DNA of 64,000 nt from Pseudomonadota bacterium (lineage in GTDB: Bacteria; Desulfobacterota; Desulfovibrionia; Desulfovibrionales; Desulfovibrionaceae), in contig JAEWCY010000208.1 in NCBI GenBank assembly GCA_023390395.1, positions 1 through 64,000 of the forward strand, given 5' to 3'. Below the pieces are notes generated by a model, which worked only from the letters and a program-made list of their open reading frames with translations, did no database searches and was not told the DNA's origin. A program made the translations under genes and the position numbers. Below are positions 26,921 to 35,914 of this stretch, piece after piece. Numbering within the stretch: position 1 is the stretch's first letter; each line of letters opens with the position of its first letter.

Positions 26921-28429
26921 ATGAAAAGGGCTTTATTGGTCTGCCTTGCCGGTCTTCTGTTCTGGGCCGTGGGGAGTTCGGCCCGGGCGGCCACGGAAGT
27001 GAAGTTCGTCGGCGACGCGCGCGTCTACGGCGTCTACTTCAGCGGCCACAACTTCACCGGGTGGAACGACGCCGCCTGGACGTCCAACACCCCGGCCTGG
27101 ACCAAGGCCGGGACCAAGACCGAGGACACCTTCGAGGTCTGGCAACGCCTGCGCGTGCGCACGGACTTCGTGGCCAACGAGGCCGTGAAGTTCAGGCTCG
27201 GCATCAAGATCGACAATACCTGGGGCACCGGCACCTATACCGCGGCCAACCCCGACGCCAACGGCGTCCTCGTCTACCAAGCCTTCCTCCAGTTCATGTG
27301 GCCGGGCTGCAATGTCGAGGTCACGGCCGGCCTGCAGGACGTGAGCCTGCCCCAGAGCGCGATCTTCTCCGGCAGCCTGATCTTCGACGACACGGCCGCC
27401 GCCCTGACCGTGCGCGCGCCGCTGATTCCCGACCTGCTCACGCTCAATGCCGGTTTCGCCCGCATGATCGACACCAACCGCACCTACGACACCACCACCA
27501 CCCAGTCCGACGACGAGCTGGATTGGTACTTCCTGACCCTGCCCGTGACCACGTCGGGCTTCAAGGTCACGCCCTGGGGCATCGTCGGCGTGGCCGGCAA
27601 GGGGAGCGGCTACTACACGGCCTACGCCTCCTCCTTCGCCCAGGCTTCCGTGGCCGAGGACATGCTGTCCGCCGGCACCCTGATTTCGCCGACCAAATGG
27701 AAGAACAACCAGAACCTGTACTTCTGGGGCGGCGGCGCGTTCGAGGTCAGCGCCCTGGATCCGGTGCGCTTCTACGCCGACGTGATGTACGGCGGCGGCG
27801 CGTTCAACGACCTGAAGAAAAGCAAGCGCGGCGGCTGGTTCATCGATTTCGGCACGGAATTCACCGGCTGGGATCTGCTCACGCCCCAGCTCTTCGCTTG
27901 GTGGGGCACCGGCGAGGATTCCTCCACGCGCAACGGCTCCGAGCGCATGCCCCACAACCGTCCGGCCTGGGGACCCGGCGGCGGATCGTTCCTGTTTGAC
28001 GGCGGCCAGGTCCTGGCCCGCAACTCCAACATGGGCGTGGACCCGGTCGGCACCTACGGCATGGCCGCCTCGCTGAAAAACATCTCCCTCGTGGAAAAGC
28101 TCTCCCACACCCTGACCTTCGCCTACATCCACGGCAACAACTCGCCCAAGGCCGTGCGCTTCCTCAACTACTACCTCGGCGGCGGCGACCTCTACGCCGG
28201 CAGCAACCCCTATTTCTGCATGGGCCGCGACCTGACCAGCAACGAGCACGAATTCGCGCTCAACCTGGACAGCGAATACGCCCTCTACGAGAACCTCAAG
28301 ATCCGCATGGAGACCGGCTGGGCCAAGGGCCAGTTCCAGGAGAGCGTCTGGGGACGCCGCCTGGTCCACAAGGCCGACGACATGGGCGGCGCCTGGAAGG
28401 TCGCCCTGGGCTTCACCTACAAATACTGA
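26921..28429 (+). CDS. Outer-membrane trimeric porin
   Basis: A 502-aa protein with a Sec signal peptide (MKRALLVCLAGLLFWAVGSSARA, cleavage expected before ATEVKF) and a long series of amphipathic beta strands rich in Gly, Tyr and Trp. It ends in an aromatic terminal strand (VALGFTYKY), as BAM substrates do. It resembles the abundant homotrimeric porins of Desulfovibrio, which pass small hydrophilic solutes through the outer membrane. The start ATG 26921 gives the signal peptide exactly, and GGGGAAGGG precedes it. The frame is open far upstream without meaning. It has its own sigma-54 promoter and a strong terminator (28456-28495), so uptake of the locus substrate is a reasonable role. Confidence 0.88.
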   Translation: MKRALLVCLAGLLFWAVGSSARAATEVKFVGDARVYGVYFSGHNFTGWNDAAWTSNTPAWTKAGTKTEDTFEVWQRLRVRTDFVANEAVKFRLGIKIDNTWGTGTYTAANPDANGVLVYQAFLQFMWPGCNVEVTAGLQDVSLPQSAIFSGSLIFDDTAAALTVRAPLIPDLLTLNAGFARMIDTNRTYDTTTTQSDDELDWYFLTLPVTTSGFKVTPWGIVGVAGKGSGYYTAYASSFAQASVAEDMLSAGTLISPTKWKNNQNLYFWGGGAFEVSALDPVRFYADVMYGGGAFNDLKKSKRGGWFIDFGTEFTGWDLLTPQLFAWWGTGEDSSTRNGSERMPHNRPAWGPGGGSFLFDGGQVLARNSNMGVDPVGTYGMAASLKNISLVEKLSHTLTFAYIHGNNSPKAVRFLNYYLGGGDLYAGSNPYFCMGRDLTSNEHEFALNLDSEYALYENLKIRMETGWAKGQFQESVWGRRLVHKADDMGGAWKVALGFTYKY

Positions 28430-28455
28430 CCCAGGCCGGCCTCGCCGCCTCGGGT

Positions 28456-28495
28456 ACGTCGGCCAGTCCCCGCGGGGGCTGGCCGACGTTTTTTT
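28456..28495 (+). terminator. Rho-independent terminator of the porin gene
   Basis: A 16-bp stem (28456-28471 with 28474-28489) contains a single G-T pair and runs directly into seven T (28489-28495). It lies 26 bp after the porin stop and is the strongest terminator in the locus, so the ligase gene downstream needs its own promoter. Confidence 0.92.
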
Positions 28496-28698
28496 CAGGG
28501 GGTCCGTTCCCATCACACTGCGGGTCTGCCTGGACTTTCTCCAGGGAATCTGGTTCTTTCGCACGAGACGAAGCCATGACGACCTCGGGTGTTCTTGTCG
28601 CCTGGAGACGCGATTCCAGGCGCAGGGCCGCGTTTTCCCGGCCGCTGCGGCGACGTGGCATCGCGCGGCACGGTTCCGCCAACCGATAAGGAGTGGTC

Positions 28699-29991
28699 AT
28701 GCATTACGACGCTGCGGAGACATTCTCCCGTTCGGAAATCGAAGCGCTGCAATTGTCCCGGCTGCGGGACACCCTGGCCCAGGCGGCCCATTCGCCGTTT
28801 TACGGCGAACTGTTCGCACGGCGCCACATCACGCCCGACATGTTGCGTTCCCTCGACGACGTCCGCCGCATCCCGTTCACCACCAAGCAGGACCTGCGCG
28901 ACTCCTACCCCGACAAGCTGCTCGCCCTGCCCGTCGGCGAAATGGTGCGCATGCACGCCTCCTCGGGCACCACCGGCACGCCCACGGCCATCTACCACAC
29001 CCGCGAGGACCTCGACTGGTGGGCGTCGCTGATGGCCCGGTGCATGCACATGGTGGGGCTGCGTCCCACCGACGTCTTCCAGAACATGTCCGGCTACGGC
29101 CTTTTCACCGGGGGGCTCGGCATTCACTACGGCGCGGAAAAGCTCGGCTGCCTGACCATCCCGGCCGGGGCCGGCAACAGCCAGCGCCAGATCAAGCTCC
29201 TCCTGGACTTCAAGGTCACGGGCATCCACATCATCCCGTCCTACGCCATGCACCTGGCCAACGTGCTCAGGGAGATGGGCATCGACCCCCGGTCCCTGCC
29301 CGTGCGCATCGCCCTGGTCGGGGCCGAGCCCTACACCGAGGAGACGCGCGGCCGGCTGGAAGAGCTTTTCGACATGAAGGTCTACAACTCCTACGGGCTC
29401 TCGGAGATGAACGGCCCGGGCGTGGCCTTCGAATGCCAGGAGCAGCGGGGCATGCATTTGTGGGAGGACGCCTACCTGGCCGAGATCGTCGATCCCGACA
29501 CCGGCGAGCCCGTGCCCGACGGGGAGCTCGGCGAGCTCGTCATGACCACGCTCGGCCGCCGGGGCATGCCGGTCGTGCGCTACCGCACCCGGGACATGAC
29601 CCGCTTCCTGCCCGGCCCCTGCCCCTGCGGCCGGGAGCACCGCCGCATCGACCGGCTCCACGGCCGCTGCGACGACATGATGATCGTCAAGGGCGTGAAC
29701 ATCTATCCCATGCAGATCGAACGGGTGCTCATGGCCCTGCCCGAGGTGGGCCAGAACTACCTGATCGTGCTCGACAACGACGGGGCCATGGACCGGATCA
29801 AGGTCCAGGTGGAGGTGCGGGCCGAGCACTTCACCGAGGACACCCGCTTCCTTACGGCCCTGCAGAAGAAGATCGCCTCGCGGCTTCGCGACGAGATCCT
29901 GGTCACGCCCAAGGTGGAGCTGGTGGAGCACAACACCCTGCCCAGAAGCGAGGGCAAGGCCAAACGGGTCGTGGACAACCGGCCCCGGTAG
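28699..29991 (+). CDS. Phenylacetate-CoA ligase-like adenylate-forming enzyme (PaaK family)
   Basis: A 430-aa ANL enzyme of PaaK size. The motifs are the P-loop 'HASSGTTGTPTAIYHT', 'YNSYGLSEMNGPGVAFEC', 'VVRYRTRDMTRFLPGPCPCGREHRRI' with the ATP-binding Asp and a Cys-rich turn, 'MIVKGVNIYPMQIE' and the C-terminal Lys motif 'SEGKAKRVVDNR'. PaaK enzymes convert phenylacetate or hydroxylated and indole forms to CoA thioesters using ATP. This is the best evidence outside the GREs that the locus handles arylacetates. ATG 28699 has AAGGAG 5 bases upstream; a GTG two codons earlier is less likely. A trypsin-like gene follows after 13 bp. Confidence 0.9.
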   Translation: MHYDAAETFSRSEIEALQLSRLRDTLAQAAHSPFYGELFARRHITPDMLRSLDDVRRIPFTTKQDLRDSYPDKLLALPVGEMVRMHASSGTTGTPTAIYHTREDLDWWASLMARCMHMVGLRPTDVFQNMSGYGLFTGGLGIHYGAEKLGCLTIPAGAGNSQRQIKLLLDFKVTGIHIIPSYAMHLANVLREMGIDPRSLPVRIALVGAEPYTEETRGRLEELFDMKVYNSYGLSEMNGPGVAFECQEQRGMHLWEDAYLAEIVDPDTGEPVPDGELGELVMTTLGRRGMPVVRYRTRDMTRFLPGPCPCGREHRRIDRLHGRCDDMMIVKGVNIYPMQIERVLMALPEVGQNYLIVLDNDGAMDRIKVQVEVRAEHFTEDTRFLTALQKKIASRLRDEILVTPKVELVEHNTLPRSEGKAKRVVDNRPR

Positions 29992-30004
29992 GCGGAGGCG
30001 GACC

Positions 30005-30865
30005 ATGCCCCAAGCCGGCCCGCCTGCGGCCCTCTTTGCCGGCCCCGGGCCGGACCCGGCGGCCGCCGGCGTGGTCCGCCTGGTCCTTGACCGGGGCGCG
30101 GCGGGAAAGGCCGTGGCCACCGCCTTCCTGGCCTGGGGAGGGCGGGGCCGCTTCCTGGCCACGGCCTTCCACAACCTGTCCGGCGGGCTGACCCCGCAGG
30201 AGCGTTTCCTGGGGGGGCAGCCCCCCAGGCCCCTTTCCTTCGAGATCCTCCTCGGCGGCGCGTCCGTCGGCCGCTTCCCCGCCTATGTCGGCGGCCGCAG
30301 CCTTTTTCGCGTGCATCCCGATCCCGAGGTCCGGCGGAGCTGCGACGTGGCCGTGCTGGATTTCGGCGCTCTCGAGGCCCTGGCCGACGCGGCGCTGCCC
30401 GGGAGCTTCCTGGAGGCGGCCGGGGTCAACGAGCCGTGCCCGCGCCCCGGCCACTGCCGGGTCGCGGACATGTTCCTGCCGGCCGGGCGCGGCGTGCTGG
30501 TGCTGGGTTTCCCGGGCGGGCGGGACTACGCCGGCGGCCCCCTGGCCGTGGCCTGCGCCCTGGCGGCCGCTCCGGATCCGGCCATGCCCTTTCTGCCCGT
30601 TTCCGGGCCCACGGACCGGGGCTGTTCCGGCGCGCCGGCCGTGGCCCGCGACTTCGGCGGCTATTTCGCCCTGGACCGTGACGGCCCGCGGCGGGACTTG
30701 GCCGGCCTGGCCGTGGTCGACCAGTGGCTCGGCCTCTACAGCGGCCGGCTCACCCGGTTGCGTTTCGGCGGCGAGGGGCCGGCCACGGTCCAGGTCGGCG
30801 CGGTCTGGACGGCCGGGCTGGTGCTGGAGATCGGCGAGGCCGGCGTGCCGGATTTCCTCTTCTGA
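30005..30865 (+). CDS. Trypsin-like serine protease domain protein
   Basis: A 286-aa protein with a chymotrypsin-fold triad pattern: His in 'FLATAFHNLSGG', Asp in 'RRSCDVAVLDF' and Ser in 'TDRGCSGAPAV', the GxSGxP oxyanion motif of bacterial trypsin-like peptidases. No signal peptide is evident, so it may act in the cytosol or be a catalytically altered relative. The gene starts 13 bp after the ligase gene with GGAGG in between, so the two look cotranscribed. A 9-bp GC hairpin (30208-30229) resembling dispersed intergenic repeats lies inside the coding frame (around FLGGQPPRP). The function in an aryl-acid locus is unclear. Confidence 0.6.
   Translation: MPQAGPPAALFAGPGPDPAAAGVVRLVLDRGAAGKAVATAFLAWGGRGRFLATAFHNLSGGLTPQERFLGGQPPRPLSFEILLGGASVGRFPAYVGGRSLFRVHPDPEVRRSCDVAVLDFGALEALADAALPGSFLEAAGVNEPCPRPGHCRVADMFLPAGRGVLVLGFPGGRDYAGGPLAVACALAAAPDPAMPFLPVSGPTDRGCSGAPAVARDFGGYFALDRDGPRRDLAGLAVVDQWLGLYSGRLTRLRFGGEGPATVQVGAVWTAGLVLEIGEAGVPDFLF
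30208..30229 (+). repeat. GC hairpin element inside a coding region
   Basis: CCTGGGGGG pairs with CCCCCCAGG around GCAG. It has the form of intergenic hairpin repeats but is read through in frame by the protease-like gene. It may be a captured repeat or simply Gly/Pro codon usage. Confidence 0.4.
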
Positions 30866-30901
30866 CGGGCCGCCCCGCAGGCGGCCCGTCGTTTCCGGCC
30901 T

Positions 30902-32479
30902 TCACATCAGGCCGTATTTGGCCAGCTTCTTGTAGAAAAGAGGCCGCGAGATGCCGAGCAGCTTGGCCGCGGCCGAGCGGTTGCCCTCGCCCACGGCCAG
31001 GGCGTAGCGGATGGCCCGGCGCTCGGTGCGTTCCACCAGCATGTCCAGGGTCATGCCGCTGTCCTCGCCGTCGATCTCCATGAGGTCGCAGCACACGCCG
31101 CCCTGGAGCAGCACCCGCCGCAGCTCCTCCTCGCCGATCTCGTCGACCTTGCACATGATCATGAGCCGTTCGAGCACGTTTTGCATCTCGCGCACGTTGC
31201 CTTTCCAGGGCAGCATCTGCATGGCCGCCATGGCCGCGTGGGACAGGCGCTTGCTGTGGATGCCGTGGCGGCGCGAGAGCTTTTCCCAGAGGCTTTTCAC
31301 CAGCCAGGGGATGTCCTCGGGGATGTGGCGCAGGGGCGGAATCATGATGGGGATGACGTTTAAGCGGTAGAAGAGGTCCTCGCGGAAGCTGCCGTCGCGC
31401 ACCTTGTCCTCGAGGTTGCGGTTGGTGGCGGCGATGATGCGCACGTCCACCTGGTTGCGCTTCTCGCTGCCGAGCCGGTCCACCTCGCCCTCCTGGATCA
31501 CGCGCAGGAGCTTGACCTGGGCGGTGAGCGGCATGTCGCCTATCTCGTCCAGAAAGATGGTGCCGCCGTCGGCCTGCTCGAACCGGCCCTTGCGGCCGCC
31601 CTTGCGCGCGCCGGTGAACGCCCCTTCCTCGTAGCCGAACAGCTCCGATTCGATGAGCGTCTCCTGGATGGCGCTGCAGTTGACCCGGATGAAGGGCCCG
31701 TCGCGCCGCCGGCTGTAGTTGTGGATGCTGTGGGCGAAGACCTCCTTGCCGACGCCGGACTCCCCGCGCAGCAGCACGGTGGCGTTGGTGGAGGCGGCCT
31801 GCATGGCGGTGCTCTTGGTCTGGCGCATGGGCTCGGACACGCCGAGGATGTTGTCGAAGGAATACTCCGTGCCGCAGGACAGGCGGCTTCCCTTGCGCAG
31901 GTCGCGGATCTGCTTTTGCAAGCGTTTGATGTCGTCGGTGAGCTTTTGCACCTCGTCGATGTAGCGGAAGCGGATGAGCCCCACCGCGCCGATGCATTCG
32001 CCCTCCTCGAAGATGGGGATGCGGGAGACGACGTAGGGAATGCCCCGGATGTCCTGGTAGCGGTCGTGTTCGGGCACGCCGGTCTGGGCCACCAGGTGCA
32101 TGCGGGTGTTGTCCACGACGTCGGTGACGTGGCGGCCGATGACGTCCTCCTCGCGCACCCCGTGCACTTCCTTGAAGCTTTCGTTGATGAAGACGATCTT
32201 GCCCTGCTTGTTCACCACTTGGAGGCCGCAGGCGCAGTAGTCGATGATGGTCTTGAGGAATTCGACGAAGTTCTTCTCGTGGGAGAAGATGCCGGTGACC
32301 AGTTCGTGACTGGTGGAACCGGTTTCTGGGAGGACGCAGAACTTCACCGCCGTCAGGCGGGGGTCGCCCAGGTCCTTGCCGTCCAGCCTGAGCTTCTCCG
32401 GTTCCCGCTCTTCGGTCCGGGTTGCGGTTTCGCCATCGTCGGTGGGGATGCAGGCCGTGTCCGCTCGGTCGTATGTCAT
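30902..32479 (-). CDS. PAS-sensing sigma-54-dependent transcriptional activator 2
   Basis: A 525-aa enhancer-binding protein with a single PAS domain (about residues 70-175; '[17 protein letters not shown]'), a short coiled coil (about 175-197) and an AAA+ domain. The AAA+ part has Walker A GESGVGKE (239-246), GAFTGA (286-291), '[11 protein letters not shown]' and '[10 protein letters not shown]'. A Fis-type helix-turn-helix closes the protein ([24 protein letters not shown]). The ATG at 32479 is preferred because GAGGAG lies 7 bases upstream; ATG 32485 would be too close. It is divergent from hpdB2, with the TGTCAC-N5-GTGACA dyad between them. The PAS probably senses an aryl ligand. It is the likeliest regulator of cluster 2. 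Confidence 0.9.
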   Translation of the reverse strand: MTYDRADTACIPTDDGETATRTEEREPEKLRLDGKDLGDPRLTAVKFCVLPETGSTSHELVTGIFSHEKNFVEFLKTIIDYCACGLQVVNKQGKIVFINESFKEVHGVREEDVIGRHVTDVVDNTRMHLVAQTGVPEHDRYQDIRGIPYVVSRIPIFEEGECIGAVGLIRFRYIDEVQKLTDDIKRLQKQIRDLRKGSRLSCGTEYSFDNILGVSEPMRQTKSTAMQAASTNATVLLRGESGVGKEVFAHSIHNYSRRRDGPFIRVNCSAIQETLIESELFGYEEGAFTGARKGGRKGRFEQADGGTIFLDEIGDMPLTAQVKLLRVIQEGEVDRLGSEKRNQVDVRIIAATNRNLEDKVRDGSFREDLFYRLNVIPIMIPPLRHIPEDIPWLVKSLWEKLSRRHGIHSKRLSHAAMAAMQMLPWKGNVREMQNVLERLMIMCKVDEIGEEELRRVLLQGGVCCDLMEIDGEDSGMTLDMLVERTERRAIRYALAVGEGNRSAAAKLLGISRPLFYKKLAKYGLM

Positions 32480-32527
32480 GCCCATGCTCCTCTCGATCCG
32501 CGATCCTTGATGGAGTTGAGCCACCCC

Positions 32528-32544
32528 TGTCACGTTCGGTGACA
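32528..32544. promoter_or_regulatory. Perfect dyad TGTCAC-N5-GTGACA between activator 2 and hpdB2
   Basis: Perfect 6-bp inverted repeat around GTTCG, 49 bp upstream of the activator 2 start. One-mismatch versions occur at 26467-26483 (porin/SGNH region) and 12605-12621 (efflux operon). The architecture resembles NtrC- or NifA-type enhancer dyads, so activator 2 is the most likely ligand. Confidence 0.7.
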
Positions 32545-32785
32545 ATCCCATTCCAACGGTGTCATGCCTGGCATTCGCCTCGCCGGCTTTGGTTTCTTCG
32601 GCCGCAAACGGCGTGAATGCTCGCTTGTTTCTTTCGCCTTGCCGTCGCTTGCCGCCCCGGGCCCCGTTCCTTCGCGGGGGCCTGTCATGGGGCGTTACAG
32701 ATCGTTTTTTTTCAGGCGTTTCGTTTTTTTAAAAAAACAATAAATTTCATTGAGTTGTCAAGCTCTGTCGTTGGTTTCCCAGGGT

Positions 32786-32801
32786 TGGCATGCTCTGTGT
32801 A
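32786..32801 (+). promoter_or_regulatory. Possible sigma-54 promoter of hpdB2
   Basis: TGGCAT-GCTCT-GTGTA has an excellent -24 box, but the -12 box has GT instead of GC. It lies 63 bp before the hpdB2 start and about 240 bp after the dyad at 32528-32544. A second candidate with correct GG/GC spacing (TGGCAT-TCGCC-TCGCC) begins near 32569 but lies too close to the dyad. AT-rich DNA at 32700-32760 may help bending. Confidence 0.4.
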
Positions 32802-32863
32802 ATTGCAAGAATTGTTCTGAAACGACGAAGGTTACGCTGCAACAACCCTTAATGGAGGACCTC

Positions 32864-35578
32864 ATGGCCAGAACATTCAAACAGGTCTTGGCGGATGCCG
32901 GCATCTCCATGGACTTCGAAGCGTGCGGGCGCGCCCCCGAAACGATCGTCGACCGTGAAATCAAGCCCGAACCGCATCCCAGAGTCGAAAAGCTCAAGAA
33001 CATCTTCATGCAGACCCTGTCCACGGCCAACAACGAATTTCCCTATTGGTACACCAGGGAATACATGGCCCACGATTCGGAAATCCCGGTCGTGCGGCGG
33101 GCCCGGGCGCTGAAGACCGCCTTCTCCCACCTCACGCCGGTCATCTATCCCGGCGAAAAGCTGGTCATGCACAAGGCCCACTACTTCCGCGGCTCCTTCC
33201 CCATGCCCTGGCTGTCCGAGGGCTTCTACGTGGCCAAGGAGGACGAACTCTTCCAGGACGCCCTCAAGCGCGGCTCCACCTCGGCCGACGAACACTCCAA
33301 GTTCGGTTCCGGCGGCGGCAACGTCGTGAAAAGCTTCAACAAGATCGTCTCCATCGCCGGCAAGTTCGGCATGCGCCAGGAAGAAGTCCCGGCCCTGCTC
33401 AAGCTGGCCAAGATGTGGGTCGGCAAGTCCGTGGACGACCTCGGCCACAAGTACGAGCAGAAGTGCCCGGACTACGACGTCAAGGAAAAGTGCATGCGCA
33501 ACATCGTGTGCATGTTCGACTCCGGCTACACCTTGCCTCAGGGCCGCGAGGTCATCAACTACTACTATCCCCTGGAATACGGCTTCGACGGCCTGATCAA
33601 CATGGCCACGGAGCTGCGCGACAAGGTGGCCGGCAACGCCGACGGCGACGGCATGGTCGGCACCAACCGCCTGTACAACTACGAGGCCGTGATCCTGGTG
33701 CTCGAAGGCATCCAGGCCTGGATCGAGAACTACGCCAAGGAAGCCCGCCGCCTGGAGGCCGTCGAGGCCGACGCCGTCCAGAAGAAGGAATACGGCGAGA
33801 TCGCCGCCTGCCTGGAGTGGATCGCCCACAACCCGCCGCGCACCTTCTACGAAGCCTTCCAGATGATCGAGACCATCCATCTGGGCGTGCTCAACGAAGA
33901 CGCCATCTCCGGCATGTCCCCGGGCCGCATCGGCCAGGTCCTGTATCCCTACTTCGAGCAGGACATCGCCGCCGGCCGCATCACCGAGGACCAAGTCCTG
34001 GAACTGTGCGAACTCGACCGCGTGGTCAAGACCTCCATCGACTGCTTCGCCTCCTGCGGCGTGGTCGGCGGCGTGCTTTCGGGCAACACCTTCAACACCC
34101 TGTCCGTGGGCGGCCTCAACGCCAAGGGGCAGTCCGCCGCCAACCGCCTGGAATACCTGATCCTCCAGGCCGGCATGACCAACCCCATGCCCCAGTCCAC
34201 CATTGCGCTCCTGTACGACGAGAAGCTGCCCGAGGACTTCCTGCTCCTGGCCACCAAGGTCATCAAGACCGGTTGCGGCTATCCGGCCTTCATGAACAAC
34301 GAGATCGCCATCAAGTTCATGTGCGCCCAGTACGGCGCCGAGGGCATGACCCCGCAGGAAGCCACGGCCTGGGCCATCGGCGGCTGCCTGGAGTCCTCGC
34401 CCTGCTGTTGGCTGCCCCTGCACCTGAACGGCAAGGAATACATGATCCCCGGCGGGGCCGGCCAGCCCACCAGCGTCGGCATCCACTTCATGTCCCTGCC
34501 CAAGATCCTGGAGCTCACCATCTTCAACGGCCAGGATCAGCGGACCAAGGAACAGGTCGTGCCGCCGCACAACAAGTCCCTGGCCACCTACGAGGAGCTG
34601 TGGACCGAGTTCAAGAACTACTGGGAGATCATGTGCCATGCGCTGGAGAAGGCCAACAACATCCAGCACGACATCTGGCGCAAGAACAACATGGCCGTGT
34701 TCAACTCCCTGCTCAAGCCTGACTGCCTGAGCAAGGGCCACCTCATCAACGAGCTCGGCTACCGCTACAACGCCACCTTCAACGTCGAGTCCGCAGGCAC
34801 GGCCAACATGGTCAACTCCTTGGCCGCCCTCAAAAAGATCGTCTACGACGACAAGAAGGCCAGCCTGGCCGACATCAAGGCGGCCATCCTCGACAACTTC
34901 GGCTTCAAGGACGCCCACGAGATCAACTCGTTCTCCATCGCCGACCAGCAGAAGCGCGAGGACGACGACCGCAAGTGGGACAAGCTCCACTTCATGCTGC
35001 TCCAGGCGCCCAAGTACGGCAACGACGACCCCTACGCCGACGAGATCCTGCGCGAGTGGGAAGAGTACTTCTGCGAGGACTGCAAGGACTACAAGTCCCT
35101 CTACGGGCATCCCATGTATCCCTGCCAGATCTCCGTCTCCACCCACGGCGCCATGGGCTCGGCCTGCCGGGCCACGCCCGACGGACGCTTGAGCGGCACG
35201 ACCTTCGCCGACGCCTCCCTGTCCGCCTATCCGGGCACGGACCGCAACGGCCCCTTCGCGCTCATGAACTCGGCCACGGTCTGGGACCACTCCAACTCCC
35301 AGAACTCCCAGCTCAACATCAAGATCCACCCCAGCGCCATCCGCGGCCCGGAAGGGGCGAAGAAGCTCCTCGACCTGTCCCGGGCCTACATGCGCAAGGG
35401 CGGTTTCCACGTCCAGTACAACGTCGTGGACACCAAGATGCTGCGCGACGCCCAGGAAAAGCCCCAGGAATACCGCGAACTGATGGTCCGTGTGGCCGGC
35501 TTCACCCAGTACTGGGTGGAAATCGGCAAGTCCGTCCAGGACGAACTCATCGCCAGAACCGAATATGAGGGGATATAG
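32864..35578 (+). CDS. hpdB: 4-hydroxyphenylacetate decarboxylase large subunit 2 (glycyl-radical enzyme)
   Basis: Glycyl-radical enzyme of 904 aa, paralogous to hpdB1 over its whole length. The radical loop is RVAGFTQYW (Gly879) and the thiyl strand GGCLESSP (Cys508, Glu510). Residues matching HPAD Ser344, Phe405, His536 and Glu637 are Ser349, Phe410, His541 and Glu642, so the whole catalytic set is present at an offset of +5 (+6 for the Gly). Around the active site it differs from copy 1 (CCWLP versus AVWKV after GGCLE), which may change the substrate. The ATG at 32864 has GGAGG 7 bases upstream. It is first in hpdB2-hpdC2-MFS-hpdA2. Its small subunit lacks one cluster. Confidence 0.92.
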   Translation: MARTFKQVLADAGISMDFEACGRAPETIVDREIKPEPHPRVEKLKNIFMQTLSTANNEFPYWYTREYMAHDSEIPVVRRARALKTAFSHLTPVIYPGEKLVMHKAHYFRGSFPMPWLSEGFYVAKEDELFQDALKRGSTSADEHSKFGSGGGNVVKSFNKIVSIAGKFGMRQEEVPALLKLAKMWVGKSVDDLGHKYEQKCPDYDVKEKCMRNIVCMFDSGYTLPQGREVINYYYPLEYGFDGLINMATELRDKVAGNADGDGMVGTNRLYNYEAVILVLEGIQAWIENYAKEARRLEAVEADAVQKKEYGEIAACLEWIAHNPPRTFYEAFQMIETIHLGVLNEDAISGMSPGRIGQVLYPYFEQDIAAGRITEDQVLELCELDRVVKTSIDCFASCGVVGGVLSGNTFNTLSVGGLNAKGQSAANRLEYLILQAGMTNPMPQSTIALLYDEKLPEDFLLLATKVIKTGCGYPAFMNNEIAIKFMCAQYGAEGMTPQEATAWAIGGCLESSPCCWLPLHLNGKEYMIPGGAGQPTSVGIHFMSLPKILELTIFNGQDQRTKEQVVPPHNKSLATYEELWTEFKNYWEIMCHALEKANNIQHDIWRKNNMAVFNSLLKPDCLSKGHLINELGYRYNATFNVESAGTANMVNSLAALKKIVYDDKKASLADIKAAILDNFGFKDAHEINSFSIADQQKREDDDRKWDKLHFMLLQAPKYGNDDPYADEILREWEEYFCEDCKDYKSLYGHPMYPCQISVSTHGAMGSACRATPDGRLSGTTFADASLSAYPGTDRNGPFALMNSATVWDHSNSQNSQLNIKIHPSAIRGPEGAKKLLDLSRAYMRKGGFHVQYNVVDTKMLRDAQEKPQEYRELMVRVAGFTQYWVEIGKSVQDELIARTEYEGI

Positions 35579-35580
35579 CC

Positions 35581-35838
35581 ATGACGCTCGCCTATCGTGA
35601 CACCCGTGAATTCGTTCCCGTGGATGCGGATAAAGGCCTCGACCGCCTGACGGGCAAGATGGTGCAGGCCGACGCCAATGCGCCGACCGGCTACACCAAG
35701 CTGCCCAAGTGCAAGTTCTGCAAGAACTACCAGGAAGAGGCCGCCAACATCGGCGTGTGCGCCGTCAGCACCATGGATCCCAAGTTCATGGCCTACGGCG
35801 ACATGGTCGCGGTGACCTGCGAAGTCTACGCCGACTGA
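35581..35838 (+). CDS. hpdC: HPAD small subunit 2, lacking the N-terminal Fe-S ligands
   Basis: An 85-aa homologue of hpdC1 that starts 2 bases after hpdB2 stops, with GAGGGG just upstream. The C-terminal cluster site is intact (Cys44, Cys47, Cys60, Cys80). In the N-terminal half, aligned by '..F(I/V)P(I/V)DA.KGL', His9, Cys12 and Cys25 of hpdC1 become Tyr5, Thr8 and Asp21, and the Cys38/39 region has none. There is no Cys at all before residue 44. It should therefore bind one [4Fe-4S] cluster instead of two. The reading frame is intact, so this is divergence rather than decay. It presumably still pairs with HpdB2. Confidence 0.88.
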   Translation: MTLAYRDTREFVPVDADKGLDRLTGKMVQADANAPTGYTKLPKCKFCKNYQEEAANIGVCAVSTMDPKFMAYGDMVAVTCEVYAD

Positions 35839-35847
35839 TCCCGAAAC

Positions 35848-35877
35848 GCCCGGCCGGGAGTCCGCTCCCGGCCGGGC
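35848..35877 (+). promoter_or_regulatory. Perfect 13-bp hairpin after hpdBC2
   Basis: Arms GCCCGGCCGGGAG and exact complement around TCCG, 10 bp after the hpdC2 stop, with no T-run following. It parallels the hairpins after hpdC1. It may stabilise hpdB2C2 mRNA or partly stop transcription before the transporter and activase genes. Confidence 0.65.
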
Positions 35878-35914
35878 CTGTCGCATTCCAACCGGACGTT
35901 AGCGGGGGTGAATC

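Noticed and set aside
32569..32584. TGGCAT-TCGCC-TCGCC as the main hpdB2 sigma-54 promoter
   Set aside because: GG/GC spacing is right, but it lies only about 25 bp from the dyad, too close for an enhancer site, and nearly 280 bp from the gene. The box at 32786 is better placed.
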